A DNA stretch of 64,000 nt from Novosphingobium sp. GTDB lineage: Bacteria > Pseudomonadota > Alphaproteobacteria > Sphingomonadales > Sphingomonadaceae. The translations under genes were made by a program, and so were the position numbers. Below the pieces are notes generated by a model. That model did no database searches and was not told where the DNA came from. It saw nothing but the letters and a program-made list of their open reading frames with translations. Positions within the stretch are counted from its first letter, which is position 1; every line of letters begins with the position of its first letter. The DNA lies in assembly GCF_030699305.1 (NCBI RefSeq), contig NZ_JAUYNB010000021.1:1-64000 (forward strand). The letters run 5' to 3'. Positions 17,634 to 26,373 of the stretch are shown in pieces.

Positions 17634-18848
17634 TTACTGGAAGGTGAAAGTCGGCGCTTCGCCGAACATCGCGCCGACCACGTCGCCGTAGCGGTTACCC
17701 GGATCGTTGGCGACGTGGGCGCGGCCCGCGTTGATATCCAGCCAGGGCTGAATGATCTCGCTGGTCATGTAGACCGCGCGGCCGCCCAGCAGCTGCACCA
17801 TGTCATCGACCAGATCGGCCAGCCGGCGCACCACGCTGGAGGAGTTGTAGGCATAGAGCGAGCGCTTCTCCATCGGGATCGGCTCGCCGCGTTCGGCATA
17901 GACCATCAAGTCATCGAAGGTCAGCCGCAGGGTGGTTTCCATTTCCAGGATCTGCGCGTGCGCCCTGGCAATCGCCGCCTGAAGATAGGGGTCGGCTTTC
18001 GATGCCTTGCCGGTGTTGGTCGAAACGCGGCTTTCCATGATGCTGGCCGCCGCTTTCACGGCTGCCCGCGCACCACCGAAGGCGGCGGTTGAAACCGAGC
18101 GAACGAACACTTGCGCCCACGGCAGCGAATAGAGCGGACCGGTGTTTTCAGCCTGACCGGGGTTCTGGCAGAGGAATCCGTCGCTGGCCTTGTGCGTGCG
18201 ATATTCCGGCACGAACACATCGCTCACGTGGATGTCGTGGCTGCCGGTCCCCTGCAAGCCAAAGGTGTGCCAGGCGTCGCGGTCAATCGTATAGTCGCTG
18301 CGCGGCAGCAGGAAGGTGCGCATGTCGAACGGATCGCCATCCTTTTCCGGCGGTACGACCGCGCCCAGCAGCACCCAGCCGCAGTGGACCGATCCGGTTG
18401 AAAAGCCCCAGTGGCCCGACAGCCGGAAACCGCCCTCAACCCGCGTCACTTTCCCGACTGGCTGATAAGTCGACGATACCAGCATGTCGCTGTCCGAAGC
18501 CCAGACTTCTTCCTGCGCTTCGCTGTGGAACAGCGCCAATTCGTAAGGGTGGCAGCCGACCACACCGTACATCCAGCCGGTCGACATGCAGCCTTCGGCC
18601 AGCGCCTTTTGCACGTCGAAGAACACGTTGGGGTGCATTTCATAGCCGCCCCAGCGTTTGGGCTGGAGGATCTTGAAAAAGCCGGCCGCTTTCATTTCCG
18701 CGATGGTCTGTTCCGAGACGTCGCGGTTGGCGATGCATTCTTTCGCGCGCGATTTCAGCACTGGAATCATGGCATGGGCACACGCCACGAGTTCTTCCGG
18801 TGCGGGGCTGATCGGGGCGACAGAAATGGACACTGCGGCGCTTGCCAT
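17634..18848 (-). CDS. hsaA: HsaA-like flavin-dependent monooxygenase, oxygenase component
   Basis: 404 residues from the ATG at 18848, preceded by AAGGGAGAG. It has the acyl-CoA-dehydrogenase fold of group D flavin monooxygenases: FFKILQPKRWGGYE (about 55-68), EGCMSTGWMYGVV, SGHWGFSTG, and TFGLQGTGSHDIHV. It resembles HsaA, which hydroxylates the aromatised ring A of 3-HSA to a catechol using reduced flavin. The HsaB-type flavin reductase it needs is not in the window. It is the first gene of the leftward operon and diverges from 19026. A paralogue is at 57169-58362. Confidence 0.85.
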   Translation of the reverse strand: MASAAVSISVAPISPAPEELVACAHAMIPVLKSRAKECIANRDVSEQTIAEMKAAGFFKILQPKRWGGYEMHPNVFFDVQKALAEGCMSTGWMYGVVGCHPYELALFHSEAQEEVWASDSDMLVSSTYQPVGKVTRVEGGFRLSGHWGFSTGSVHCGWVLLGAVVPPEKDGDPFDMRTFLLPRSDYTIDRDAWHTFGLQGTGSHDIHVSDVFVPEYRTHKASDGFLCQNPGQAENTGPLYSLPWAQVFVRSVSTAAFGGARAAVKAAASIMESRVSTNTGKASKADPYLQAAIARAHAQILEMETTLRLTFDDLMVYAERGEPIPMEKRSLYAYNSSSVVRRLADLVDDMVQLLGGRAVYMTSEIIQPWLDINAGRAHVANDPGNRYGDVVGAMFGEAPTFTFQ

Positions 18849-18896
18849 AAGAGCGGCTCTCCCTTGCTCGAATCGTGCCGGCTCATTGGCCAGCCT

Positions 18897-18924
18897 TCGT
18901 AATTTTTTCTGCCATCGAATACGC
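18897..18924. promoter_or_regulatory. Conserved dyad operator candidate, site 4
   Basis: TCGT-N20-ACGC with flanks TCGTAAT and ATACGCAAA. It sits in the divergent promoter between the hsaA-like operon and the 16-kb ring-degradation operon, so one site could control both. Confidence 0.6.
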
Positions 18925-19025
18925 AAATCGTCAATTGAAAAGCATTCCGGCTTTCGATAATGAAGATTTTCGAATCCGTGAAACAGGCAAACCCTGCTTT
19001 GACGGCATTATGGGGAGAGTGGGCT

Positions 19026-19793
19026 GTGAAAGGTGGCAACGCCATCGATCTGACCGGGCGCGTGGCAATCGTGACGGGCGGTACGCGCGGGCTGGGCAAG
19101 GATATTGCCGCCGCGCTGGCACAGGCGGGCTGTGCGGTGGTCGTCTGCGGCCGAAACGCGCCTGCTGAACTGCCGGACGGCGTGTCATTTGTCGCCGCCG
19201 ACATTCGCGAACCGGACCAGGCCAGGGCGCTGGTCGATCACACGATTGCGGCGCACGGGCGGCTCGACATCCTGGTCAACAATGCCGGTGGATCGCCGAC
19301 GGTTGAGGCGGCGAGGGCCAGCCCGCGCTTTTTCGATTCCATCCTGAAGCTCAACCTGCACGCCCCGATGTACATGGCGCAGGCGGCCTATCCGCACATG
19401 GTTGCAGCGGGCGGCGGCAACGTGATCAACATTGCCAGTGTATCGGGCATCCGCCCGTCACCCGGCACCGCAGCCTATGGTGCTGCGAAGGCGGGCCTGC
19501 TGAACCTTACGCAAAGTCTGGCGCAGGAATGGGGTCCGCAAGGCGTGCGTGTGAACGCAATTATCGCTGGGCTGATGCAAACCGAAACTGCCGATCTGAC
19601 TTACGGCGATGCGCAGGCCCAGGCCGAAGTCGGCCGGTCCATGCCGCTGGGCCGCATGGGCACCGGATCGGACATCGCCGGGGCCGTGCTGTGGCTCTGC
19701 TCCGATCTCGCCAGCTGGGTCAGCGGTGCAAGGATCAACGTCGATGGCGGGGGCGAACGCCCCTACTTCCTCGACCTCGTGAAAGGAAATTGA
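19026..19793 (+). CDS. SDR-family oxidoreductase
   Basis: 255 residues from the GTG at 19026, which has GGGGAGAG about 8 nt upstream. An in-frame ATG at 18960 would add 22 residues but has no ribosome site. TGGTRGLGKD, NNAGGS, and IASVSGIR ... AYGAAKAGL carry the active-site residues. It is the first gene of the long rightward operon and lies 5 bp before the extradiol dioxygenase gene. A hydroxysteroid or hydroxy-seco-steroid dehydrogenase role is inferred. Confidence 0.83.
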   Translation: MKGGNAIDLTGRVAIVTGGTRGLGKDIAAALAQAGCAVVVCGRNAPAELPDGVSFVAADIREPDQARALVDHTIAAHGRLDILVNNAGGSPTVEAARASPRFFDSILKLNLHAPMYMAQAAYPHMVAAGGGNVINIASVSGIRPSPGTAAYGAAKAGLLNLTQSLAQEWGPQGVRVNAIIAGLMQTETADLTYGDAQAQAEVGRSMPLGRMGTGSDIAGAVLWLCSDLASWVSGARINVDGGGERPYFLDLVKGN

Positions 19794-19798
19794 CAGCT

Positions 19799-20725
19799 AT
19801 GGGCATCAAGGCGCTCGGCTATGTGGTGATCGAAACCGCGCAGCCGGACAGATGGGATCACTTCCTGACGCAAGTCGCAGGTGTGATGCGCGCACCCGAC
19901 GCCGCCGATGGCGCGGCGCTTTACCGTGTCGATCAGCGCCCGTTCCGGTTCCGGATCGAGCAGGGGCGGCGTGAGTATTTCCTGGCCGCCGGGTACGAAG
20001 TGGCTGATGGTGCTGCGCTTGAGGCGCTGGCCACCGCGATTGGCGCTGCGGGCCGTCCGGTTGAGCAGGGCAGCCCTGCGGATGCCGCGCTGCGCGGGGT
20101 GGCAGCATTCTTCCGCACCAGCGATCCGGCGGGCAACGGGCTGGAGTTTTACCATGGCGACAGCGCGACCGACCTGCCGTTCGTCTCCCCGGTGGGCGTG
20201 CCGTCGTTCGTGACCGGCGCAATGGGCATGGGCCATGCGGTGTTCTCCGCGCCGAACTTTGACGAATGCGTGACGTTCTACCGCGATGTCGTGGGTTTCC
20301 ATGAAACCGATATGCCGCGCTTTGAACTGTTCGGACCCGAAGGCCCTTCAATGGGCTTTGCTTTCATGCACGCCGACAATGGCCGCCATCATTCGATCGC
20401 GCTGGGCGAAGGGCCGATCCCGCCGTCTGGCGCGGTCCACATCATGCTGGAAATGCCGACCTTGATCGAAGTCGGCAAAGCGCACGACCGGATGAAGCAG
20501 CACGGCTATCCTGAAAGCGCCACGCTGGGCAGCCACGTGAATGACGAAACGACCGGTTTCTATGTCCAGACCCCCGGCGGGTTCGATCTGGAAATTGGCT
20601 TCGACAGCCTGGTGATTGATCCGGTCAACTGGAAAACCACCCGGCACACCGCCATCAGCGTCTGGGGCCATGACTGGGCCTGGATGAAGGCCTTGAACGA
20701 ACAGCAACAGAACGCGGCGGAATGA
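19799..20725 (+). CDS. hsaC: HsaC-like type I extradiol dioxygenase
   Basis: 308 residues in two vicinal-oxygen-chelate halves. The iron ligands of the type I family are visible: His146 in GMGHAVF, His197/198 in GRHHSIAL, and Glu265 in GFDLEIGF; the second-sphere His of GSHVND is near 246. It should open the catechol of the HsaA product (3,4-DHSA) by meta cleavage. Its stop overlaps the ipdA start. The HsaA and HsaD partners are across the divergent promoter. A paralogue is at 58389-59300. Confidence 0.88.
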   Translation: MGIKALGYVVIETAQPDRWDHFLTQVAGVMRAPDAADGAALYRVDQRPFRFRIEQGRREYFLAAGYEVADGAALEALATAIGAAGRPVEQGSPADAALRGVAAFFRTSDPAGNGLEFYHGDSATDLPFVSPVGVPSFVTGAMGMGHAVFSAPNFDECVTFYRDVVGFHETDMPRFELFGPEGPSMGFAFMHADNGRHHSIALGEGPIPPSGAVHIMLEMPTLIEVGKAHDRMKQHGYPESATLGSHVNDETTGFYVQTPGGFDLEIGFDSLVIDPVNWKTTRHTAISVWGHDWAWMKALNEQQQNAAE

Positions 20726-21606
20726 ACATGCTCGATAAACGGATGACGCCGGCGGAAATCGTCGCGCAACTGAAAGACGGAATGACGCTGGGGATCGGCG
20801 GCTGGGGCCCGCGGCGCAAGCCGATGGCGCTGGTCCGCGAAATCCTGCGGTCTGACCTGAAAGACCTGACCGTGGTCGCCTATGGCGGCGCGGACGTGGG
20901 GATGCTCTGCGCGGCGGGCAAAGTGAAGAAACTGGTCTTCGCGTTCGTCAGCCTGGACGCGATCCCGCTGGAGCCGTGGTTCCGTAAAAGCCGTGAGGCC
21001 GGGCAGATCGAGGTGATGGAACTCGACGAAGGCATGTTCCAGTGGGGCCTCAAAGCCGCCGCGTTCGGTCTGCCGTTCCTGCCGACCCGCGTGGGCCTTG
21101 GCACCGATCTGGCGGACCTCGGCGGGTTGAAGCACGTGCAGTCGCCCTATGATGATGGCGAAGTGCTGATCGCGATGCCCGCGCTGAAGCTGGATGCGGC
21201 GCTGCTGCACGTCAACCGCAGCGACTGGCGCGGCAACGTCCAGCTGTTCGGGCCGGATGCCTACTACGACGAATGGTTCGCCAAGGCGGCGGTGAAAACC
21301 TACCTCAGCTGTGAGGAACTGGTGGACAGGATGGAGGACCATTATCCTGACACCGCGCAGGCCAACGTGTTCGAACGCTGCTTCGTCAGCGGCGTCACCC
21401 ATATCCCGTGCGGCGCGCATCCCGGTTCGATGCCGCCGGCCTATGGCTGGGACATGAAGGCGTTCAAGGCCTATACCGATGCAGCGAAAGATCCGGGCGA
21501 CTGGAACGCAGTCAAGGACCGTTTCGTCGGCGCGGATGAGGCCGCATATCTGGAATCCGTTGGCGGAAAGGAGGCGGTTGCGGCTCTCCCGCTGCCGGTG
21601 TTCTGA
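20722..21606 (+). CDS. ipdA: Ring-opening CoA-hydrolase, subunit A (IpdA-like)
   Basis: 294 residues of the class I CoA-transferase fold. GIGGWGPRRKPMALVREILR and MELDEGMFQWGLKAAA align by eye with what I recall of Mycobacterium IpdA (Rv3551). IpdAB is not a CoA transferase but hydrolyses the carbon-carbon bond that opens steroid ring C in COCHEA-CoA. The gene overlaps hsaC by 4 bp (in-frame starts at 20722 and 20728) and its stop shares a base with the ipdB start, consistent with a heteromeric complex. Confidence 0.9.
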   Translation: MNMLDKRMTPAEIVAQLKDGMTLGIGGWGPRRKPMALVREILRSDLKDLTVVAYGGADVGMLCAAGKVKKLVFAFVSLDAIPLEPWFRKSREAGQIEVMELDEGMFQWGLKAAAFGLPFLPTRVGLGTDLADLGGLKHVQSPYDDGEVLIAMPALKLDAALLHVNRSDWRGNVQLFGPDAYYDEWFAKAAVKTYLSCEELVDRMEDHYPDTAQANVFERCFVSGVTHIPCGAHPGSMPPAYGWDMKAFKAYTDAAKDPGDWNAVKDRFVGADEAAYLESVGGKEAVAALPLPVF

Positions 21607-22400
21607 TGAGCGAAGTTACCCTGGCAGAACTCTGCATTTTCGCAGCTTCGGAAGCGTTCCGGGGCAATGGTGAAGTCGTCGCGACCGGCGTTGGCCCGGT
21701 CCCGCGTCTCGGCGCGAGCTTGGCCAAGCTGACTCATACCCCCGAACTGATGATGACCGACGGCGAGGCCTATCTGGTTGAGCAGCCCGTGCCGCTCGGC
21801 CCGCGCGGGGATTATCAGCCCAAGTTTGCCGGACACCTGCCGTTCTCGCGCTTCTTCGACAGCGCGGTGTGGAGCGGGCGGCGTCATGCGATGGTCACGC
21901 CGACGCAGATTGACCGGTTCGGGCAGATCAACCTGTCGCAGTTGGGCGGCACGCACCAGCAGCCCAAGACGCAGATGCTGGGTGTGCGCGGATTTCCCGG
22001 CAACACGATCTACCACCCCAACAGCTTCTTCTTCCCCAGCCATACGCCCCGCGTGTTTGTGGCCGGTGAAGTCGATATGGTGTCGGGCGTGGGCTATAAC
22101 CCGGCGAAGCGCGTGCCGGGGGGGAACTATTCCGCCGTCGATCTGCGCGTGATCGTGACCAACCTGTGCGTGATGGACTTTGGCGGCACGGACAACGCGG
22201 TCCGCGTCGTGTCGCTGCACCCCGGCGTGACGTTCGAGCAGGTGCAGGAAGCGACCGGCTTCGCGCTGGAGCGCGGTGCGCTGACCGAAACGTCGCTGCC
22301 GGGAGCCGAGGAACTGGCGATCATCGCCCGGCTCGATCCGCACAATATCCGCGCCAGTGTCATCAAGGATAACCCGCCAGCCCGTCCCGGGCAGGCCTGA
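21606..22400 (+). CDS. ipdB: Ring-opening CoA-hydrolase, subunit B (IpdB-like)
   Basis: 264 residues starting MSEVTLAELCIFAASEAFRG, the beta-subunit counterpart of the CoA-transferase-like pair. GVGPVPRLGASLAKLTHTPEL and VSLHPGVTFEQVQEATGF are typical of IpdB (Rv3552-like). It follows ipdA immediately (TGATG), so the subunits are translationally coupled. Together they open ring C of the CoA thioester left after ring D cleavage by EchA20. Confidence 0.9.
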   Translation: MSEVTLAELCIFAASEAFRGNGEVVATGVGPVPRLGASLAKLTHTPELMMTDGEAYLVEQPVPLGPRGDYQPKFAGHLPFSRFFDSAVWSGRRHAMVTPTQIDRFGQINLSQLGGTHQQPKTQMLGVRGFPGNTIYHPNSFFFPSHTPRVFVAGEVDMVSGVGYNPAKRVPGGNYSAVDLRVIVTNLCVMDFGGTDNAVRVVSLHPGVTFEQVQEATGFALERGALTETSLPGAEELAIIARLDPHNIRASVIKDNPPARPGQA

Positions 22401-22414
22401 GGGGAGAGAGAACC

Positions 22415-23311
22415 ATGAGCGATCTAGTCGAGCCGAAACAGGTGGACGTCGTTTACGAAACCGACCAGCCGGTGCTGTATGAAGTGATCGATGGCGTGGC
22501 CTGGGTCACGCTCAATCGCCCGGACTTCAACAATGCCCAGAACGGGCAGATGACGTATGCGCTGGATGATGCGTTCATGCGCGCGACCAACGACGATGCG
22601 GTGAAGTGCATCGTGCTGGCGGGCAACGGCAAGCACTTCAGCGCGGGCCATGACATCGGCACGCCGGGGCGCGATCTGTACACGCAGTTCGAAAACCGCC
22701 TGATGGTGCCGCCGCACGTGACGCGCCCCGGTGCGGAACTGCTCTACACGCGCGAGCAGGAACAATACCTCGGCATGTGCCGCCGCTGGCGCGACATTGC
22801 CAAGCCGACCATTGCCATGGTGCAGGGCGCCTGTATCGCGGGCGGACTGATGCTGGCGTGGGTCTGCGACCTGATCGTGGCAACCGATGACGCATTCTTC
22901 CAGGACCCGGTCAACCGCATGGGCATTCCCGGCGTGGAATACTTCGCCCACGCGTTTGAACTGCCGCCGCGCGTGGCCAAGGAATTCCTGCTGCTGGGTG
23001 AACGGATGAGCGCGAGCCGCGCCGAACAGTTCGGCATGGTCAACAAGATCGTGTCCCGCGCGGAACTGCGCGACACGGTTGCGGCGATGGCGGCCAAGCT
23101 GGCCGCGCAGCCGCGCCTTGGCAACTGGCTGACCAAGCAGGCGATCAACCACGTCGAGGAACTGCGCGGCAAGCGGACCGCGATGGATGCGGTGTTCCAC
23201 ATGCACCACTTTGCCCACGCGCAGAACGATCTGGTGATGGGCAATTCGCTGGGCGGGCTGGACGGCAAGACCATGGCGGCGCAGAACAAGCAGCAGGCCA
23301 AGGAAGGCTGA
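22415..23311 (+). CDS. Enoyl-CoA hydratase/isomerase family protein
   Basis: 298 residues, longer than the usual 250-260 because of an N-terminal extension and an insert around YTQFENRLMVPPHVTRPGAE. Crotonase motifs are present: NGKHFSAGHDIG (first oxyanion region) and VQGACIAGGLMLAWVCDL (second). GAGAGAGAA precedes the ATG. It sits between ipdB and the ipdC-like gene, so it probably acts on a HIP-derived CoA ester, as hydratase in beta-oxidation or as a second ring hydrolase. The exact step is not known. Confidence 0.78.
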   Translation: MSDLVEPKQVDVVYETDQPVLYEVIDGVAWVTLNRPDFNNAQNGQMTYALDDAFMRATNDDAVKCIVLAGNGKHFSAGHDIGTPGRDLYTQFENRLMVPPHVTRPGAELLYTREQEQYLGMCRRWRDIAKPTIAMVQGACIAGGLMLAWVCDLIVATDDAFFQDPVNRMGIPGVEYFAHAFELPPRVAKEFLLLGERMSASRAEQFGMVNKIVSRAELRDTVAAMAAKLAAQPRLGNWLTKQAINHVEELRGKRTAMDAVFHMHHFAHAQNDLVMGNSLGGLDGKTMAAQNKQQAKEG

Positions 23312-23316
23312 CCGGC

Positions 23317-24453
23317 GTGATCGAAACTGCGCTGACACAGGCACTGGGCTGCCGTGTTCCCGTGATCCAGACCGCGATGGGCTGGATCGCGATGCCCGAA
23401 CTGGTGGCCGCCTCCAGCAATGCCGGGGCGTTCGGGTTCCTGGCCTGCGCGGTGATGACCCCGGCCGAGGCGCGGGCGGAAGTGGCGCGGCTGCGCGATC
23501 TGACGGCGCACAATTTCGGCATCAATTTCCACAGCTTCCAGCCGGGCGCTGCGGAAATCGTCGAAGTGATCCTGGCCAACCGCGACCGGGTGCGCGCGGT
23601 CAGTTTCGGGCGCGGTCCGGATTCGAAGATGATCGCCCGGTTCAAGGATGCGGGTATCCTGTGCATCCCCACGGTCGGCGCGGTGAAGCATGCTGAAAAG
23701 ATGGTGCAACTGGGCTGCGACATGGTCGTGGTGCAGGGCGGCGAGGGCGGCGGGCATACAGGATCGGTCCCCTCTACCGTGCTGCTGCCACAAGTGCTGG
23801 ACGCGGTGGACGTGCCGGTCGTCGCGGCGGGCGGATTTGGCGACGGGCGCGGGCTGGCGGCGGCGCTGGCCTATGGTGCCTGCGGCATCGCGATGGGCAC
23901 GCGGTTCCTGATGACGGCGGAAAGCCCGGTCCCGGCCAGCACCAAGGGCCGCTATGTCAAAGCGGGCACGAACGACATCGTCGTCACCACCAAGGTTGAC
24001 GGCATCCCGCAGCGGATGATCCTGAACCCCGCGCTGCAGCGCATCGAGCAGTCCGGCCGGATCGGCATGTGGCTGCGCGCGGTGGAGGCGGGGCTGGCGA
24101 TGAAGCGCCAGACCGGCGCATCCTTCGCGGACCTGTACCGCGCGGCGAAGGGCATGACCTCGCACGGCGGGCTGTCGCTGATGCAGGCGATGATGGCCGC
24201 AGCCGCCCCGATGTTGATCCAGCGCGCCGTGGTCGACGGCGCTGACGCAGACGGCCTGATGGCCACCGGTTTGGTGGGCGGACGGCTGGGCGACCTGCCG
24301 ACCTGCGCCGCCCTGATCGACAGCATCGTGGCGCAAGCGGACGCGCGGCTGGCCGCGCTTTGCCAACATTCAAACACCCCGCCGTTCGTGTCGAGCGAAG
24401 TCGAGACACGGGTGCCGGGCTTCTCGACTTCGCTCGAAGCGAACGGAGAATAA
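23317..24453 (+). CDS. ipdC: Nitronate-monooxygenase-like flavoprotein (IpdC-like)
   Basis: 378 residues from GTG. It has the TIM-barrel FMN fold of the 2-nitropropane dioxygenase family: VIQTAMGWIAMPELVAASSNAG, MVVVQGGEGGGHTGS, VVAAGGFGDGRG. In the HIP pathway the homologue IpdC modifies a C/D-ring CoA thioester before EchA20 acts. The last 20 or so residues (from TPPFVSSEVETR to the stop) are encoded by a dispersed palindrome at 24382-24446, so the native C-terminus has been replaced or extended. The next gene starts 2 bp later. Confidence 0.82.
   Translation: MIETALTQALGCRVPVIQTAMGWIAMPELVAASSNAGAFGFLACAVMTPAEARAEVARLRDLTAHNFGINFHSFQPGAAEIVEVILANRDRVRAVSFGRGPDSKMIARFKDAGILCIPTVGAVKHAEKMVQLGCDMVVVQGGEGGGHTGSVPSTVLLPQVLDAVDVPVVAAGGFGDGRGLAAALAYGACGIAMGTRFLMTAESPVPASTKGRYVKAGTNDIVVTTKVDGIPQRMILNPALQRIEQSGRIGMWLRAVEAGLAMKRQTGASFADLYRAAKGMTSHGGLSLMQAMMAAAAPMLIQRAVVDGADADGLMATGLVGGRLGDLPTCAALIDSIVAQADARLAALCQHSNTPPFVSSEVETRVPGFSTSLEANGE
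24382..24446. repeat. Dispersed palindrome, family A, copy 2
   Basis: The left arm CCGTTCGTGTCGAGCGAAGT continues CGAGACACG; the right arm is TCTCGACTTCGCTCGAAG then CGAACGG. It lies over the 3' end of the ipdC-like gene and supplies its final codons, leaving only 9 bp before the echA20 start. Confidence 0.85.
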
Positions 24454-24454
24454 T

Positions 24455-25210
24455 ATGCCGATTACAACTCATATCGCTGACCGGATCGCGGAAATCGTGT
24501 TCGATGTCCCCCCGGTCAACGCGTTCGACAGCCAGACCTGGATGTCCTTGCCCGACATCATCACCGCTGCGGCGCGCAACCCCGAAGTCAACTGCGTGCT
24601 GATCCGCGCGGCTGAGGAATCGCGCGGGTTCTGCGGCGGGGTCGATATCAAGGAAATGCAGGCGCATCCGGAACGGATCACCGTGCTCAACCGCGGCAAT
24701 TACCTGACCTTCAAGGCGATCCGCGATGCCGAAGTGCCGGTGGTGGTCGCGGCGCACAAGTTCGTGATCGGCGGCGGGATCGGGATTTGCGGCGCGTCCG
24801 ATACGATCATCGCGGCGGACGATGCGTTCTTCTCGCTGCCGGAGGTCGATCGCGGCGCGATGGGCGGGGCCAGCCACTTGTCGCGGATGCTCCCCCTGCA
24901 CAAGGTCCGCGCGGCGTTCTTCACGGGCGGCAATATTCCGGCGGCGGAAGCCTACCGGCTGGGCGCGGTCGAACAGGTGGTGCCGCGCGCCGATCTGGTG
25001 GCCGAAGCGCGCGCGTTCTGCGCGGTCATCGCATCCAAGAGCCGCAAGGCGCTGGTCATCGCCAAGGAAGCGCTCAACGGGCTGGAGCCGCGTGACGTCG
25101 ATCGCGGTTATCGCTGGGAACAGGGCTTCACGCTGGAAATGTACATGCACGAAGACAGCCAGAAGAGCCGCGACGCGTTCGTCGAAACCGGCAAGGCGGC
25201 CAAATTCTGA
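24455..25210 (+). CDS. echA20: Enoyl-CoA-hydratase-family ring-D hydrolase (EchA20-like)
   Basis: 251 residues of crotonase fold. FCGGVDIKEMQAHPERI, FVIGGGIGICGASDTIIA, PEVDRGAMGGASHLSRM and YRWEQGFTLEMYMHEDSQKS agree closely with what I recall of mycobacterial EchA20 (Rv3550). That enzyme hydrolyses the ring-D cyclopentanone of the HIP-derived CoA ester, giving the IpdAB substrate. Its last base overlaps the next start (TGATG). Confidence 0.88.
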   Translation: MPITTHIADRIAEIVFDVPPVNAFDSQTWMSLPDIITAAARNPEVNCVLIRAAEESRGFCGGVDIKEMQAHPERITVLNRGNYLTFKAIRDAEVPVVVAAHKFVIGGGIGICGASDTIIAADDAFFSLPEVDRGAMGGASHLSRMLPLHKVRAAFFTGGNIPAAEAYRLGAVEQVVPRADLVAEARAFCAVIASKSRKALVIAKEALNGLEPRDVDRGYRWEQGFTLEMYMHEDSQKSRDAFVETGKAAKF

Positions 25211-26373
25211 TGCAACTGGTATATACCGCCGAACAGCAGGCGTTCCGGGCCGAAGTGCGCGCCTGGATGGAAGCGCACGTGCCGAAGGAGCCGCTCGTCA
25301 CGCTGGAATGCCGCGAAGGCTATGACCAGCATGTCGAGTGGGAGCGCACGCTGGCCAGCGGCAACTGGGGCATGGTCACCTGGCCCGAAGCCTATGGCGG
25401 GCGCGGGCTGGACCTGATCCAGTGGCTGATCTTCGAGGAGGAATATTTCCGCGCAGGGGGGCCGAACCGGGCCAATCAGAACGGCATTTTCCTGCTCGGC
25501 CCGACGATCATGGAATTCGGGACCGAGGAACAAAAGGCCCGCTTCCTGACCCCGATGGCCAAGGGCGAAGTGATCTGGGCGCAGGCCTGGTCCGAACCCG
25601 GTGCGGGCAGCGATATGGCCGCGATCCAGTCAAAGGCGGTGCGGAACGGCGATCACTACGTCATCACGGGCCAGAAAACGTGGTCGAGCCGCGCGGCTTT
25701 TGCCGACTGGGGCTTTGGCATTTTCCGCACCGACCCGGACAGCACGCGCCACAAGGGCCTGACCTTCATCCTGTTCGATCTGAACAGCCCCGGCATCACC
25801 CGCCGCCCGATCCGCCAGCTGCACGGCGACACAGGCTTTGCCGAACTGTTCTTCGATGAAGTGCGCGTGCCGGTGGAAAATTGCCTGGCGGGCGAAGGGC
25901 AGGGCTGGAACGTGGCGATGGCCACTGCCGGGTTCGAACGCGGACTGATGCTGCGCTCGCCCGGACGGTTTCAGGCGACGGCGAAGCGGCTGGTCGAACT
26001 CTACCGCCAGCACGCCGATCATGCCGCACCGTCGGCGCGCGAGGCAGTGGTGCAGGCGTGGGGCGCGGCGCAGGCCTATGCCTATAATACCTATGCCGTG
26101 GCCGCGAAAATCATGGCCGGGGGCAAGATCGGCGCAGAGGCGAGCCTCAACAAGATCTTCTGGTCCGAACTCGACCGCTCGATGCACCGCACCGCGATGC
26201 AGCTGCTGGGCGCAGCGGCTGAACTGAAGCGGTTTGACGATGGCCGCATCAACCAGTGGCTTGAAGGCTATATCTTCTCGCTCTCTGGCCCGGTCTATGC
26301 CGGATCGAACGAGGTGCAGCGCAACATCACGGCCGAACGCCTGCTCGGCCTTCCTCGCGTGGGAGCGGGCTGA
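25210..26373 (+). CDS. Acyl-CoA dehydrogenase, large-type subunit
   Basis: 387 residues. Signatures are WAQAWSEPGAGSDMAA (FAD/acyl site) and SGPVYAGSNEVQRNITAERLL (C-terminal arginine motif). It overlaps by one base the shorter acyl-CoA dehydrogenase gene that follows. Steroid acyl-CoA dehydrogenases often form alpha2-beta2 heteromers from such adjacent genes. By position it corresponds to the FadE31/FadE32/FadE33 group of the HIP gene set; I cannot say which one. Confidence 0.85.
   Translation: MQLVYTAEQQAFRAEVRAWMEAHVPKEPLVTLECREGYDQHVEWERTLASGNWGMVTWPEAYGGRGLDLIQWLIFEEEYFRAGGPNRANQNGIFLLGPTIMEFGTEEQKARFLTPMAKGEVIWAQAWSEPGAGSDMAAIQSKAVRNGDHYVITGQKTWSSRAAFADWGFGIFRTDPDSTRHKGLTFILFDLNSPGITRRPIRQLHGDTGFAELFFDEVRVPVENCLAGEGQGWNVAMATAGFERGLMLRSPGRFQATAKRLVELYRQHADHAAPSAREAVVQAWGAAQAYAYNTYAVAAKIMAGGKIGAEASLNKIFWSELDRSMHRTAMQLLGAAAELKRFDDGRINQWLEGYIFSLSGPVYAGSNEVQRNITAERLLGLPRVGAG

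Noticed and set aside
18960..19025. ATG at 18960 as the start of the SDR before hsaC
   Set aside because: There is no ribosome site there. The GTG at 19026 has GGGGAGAG at good spacing and starts close to the Rossmann motif.
22744..24369. A 541-codon open frame on the minus strand
   Set aside because: Antisense to the enoyl-CoA hydratase and ipdC-like genes, low-complexity composition and no ribosome site.
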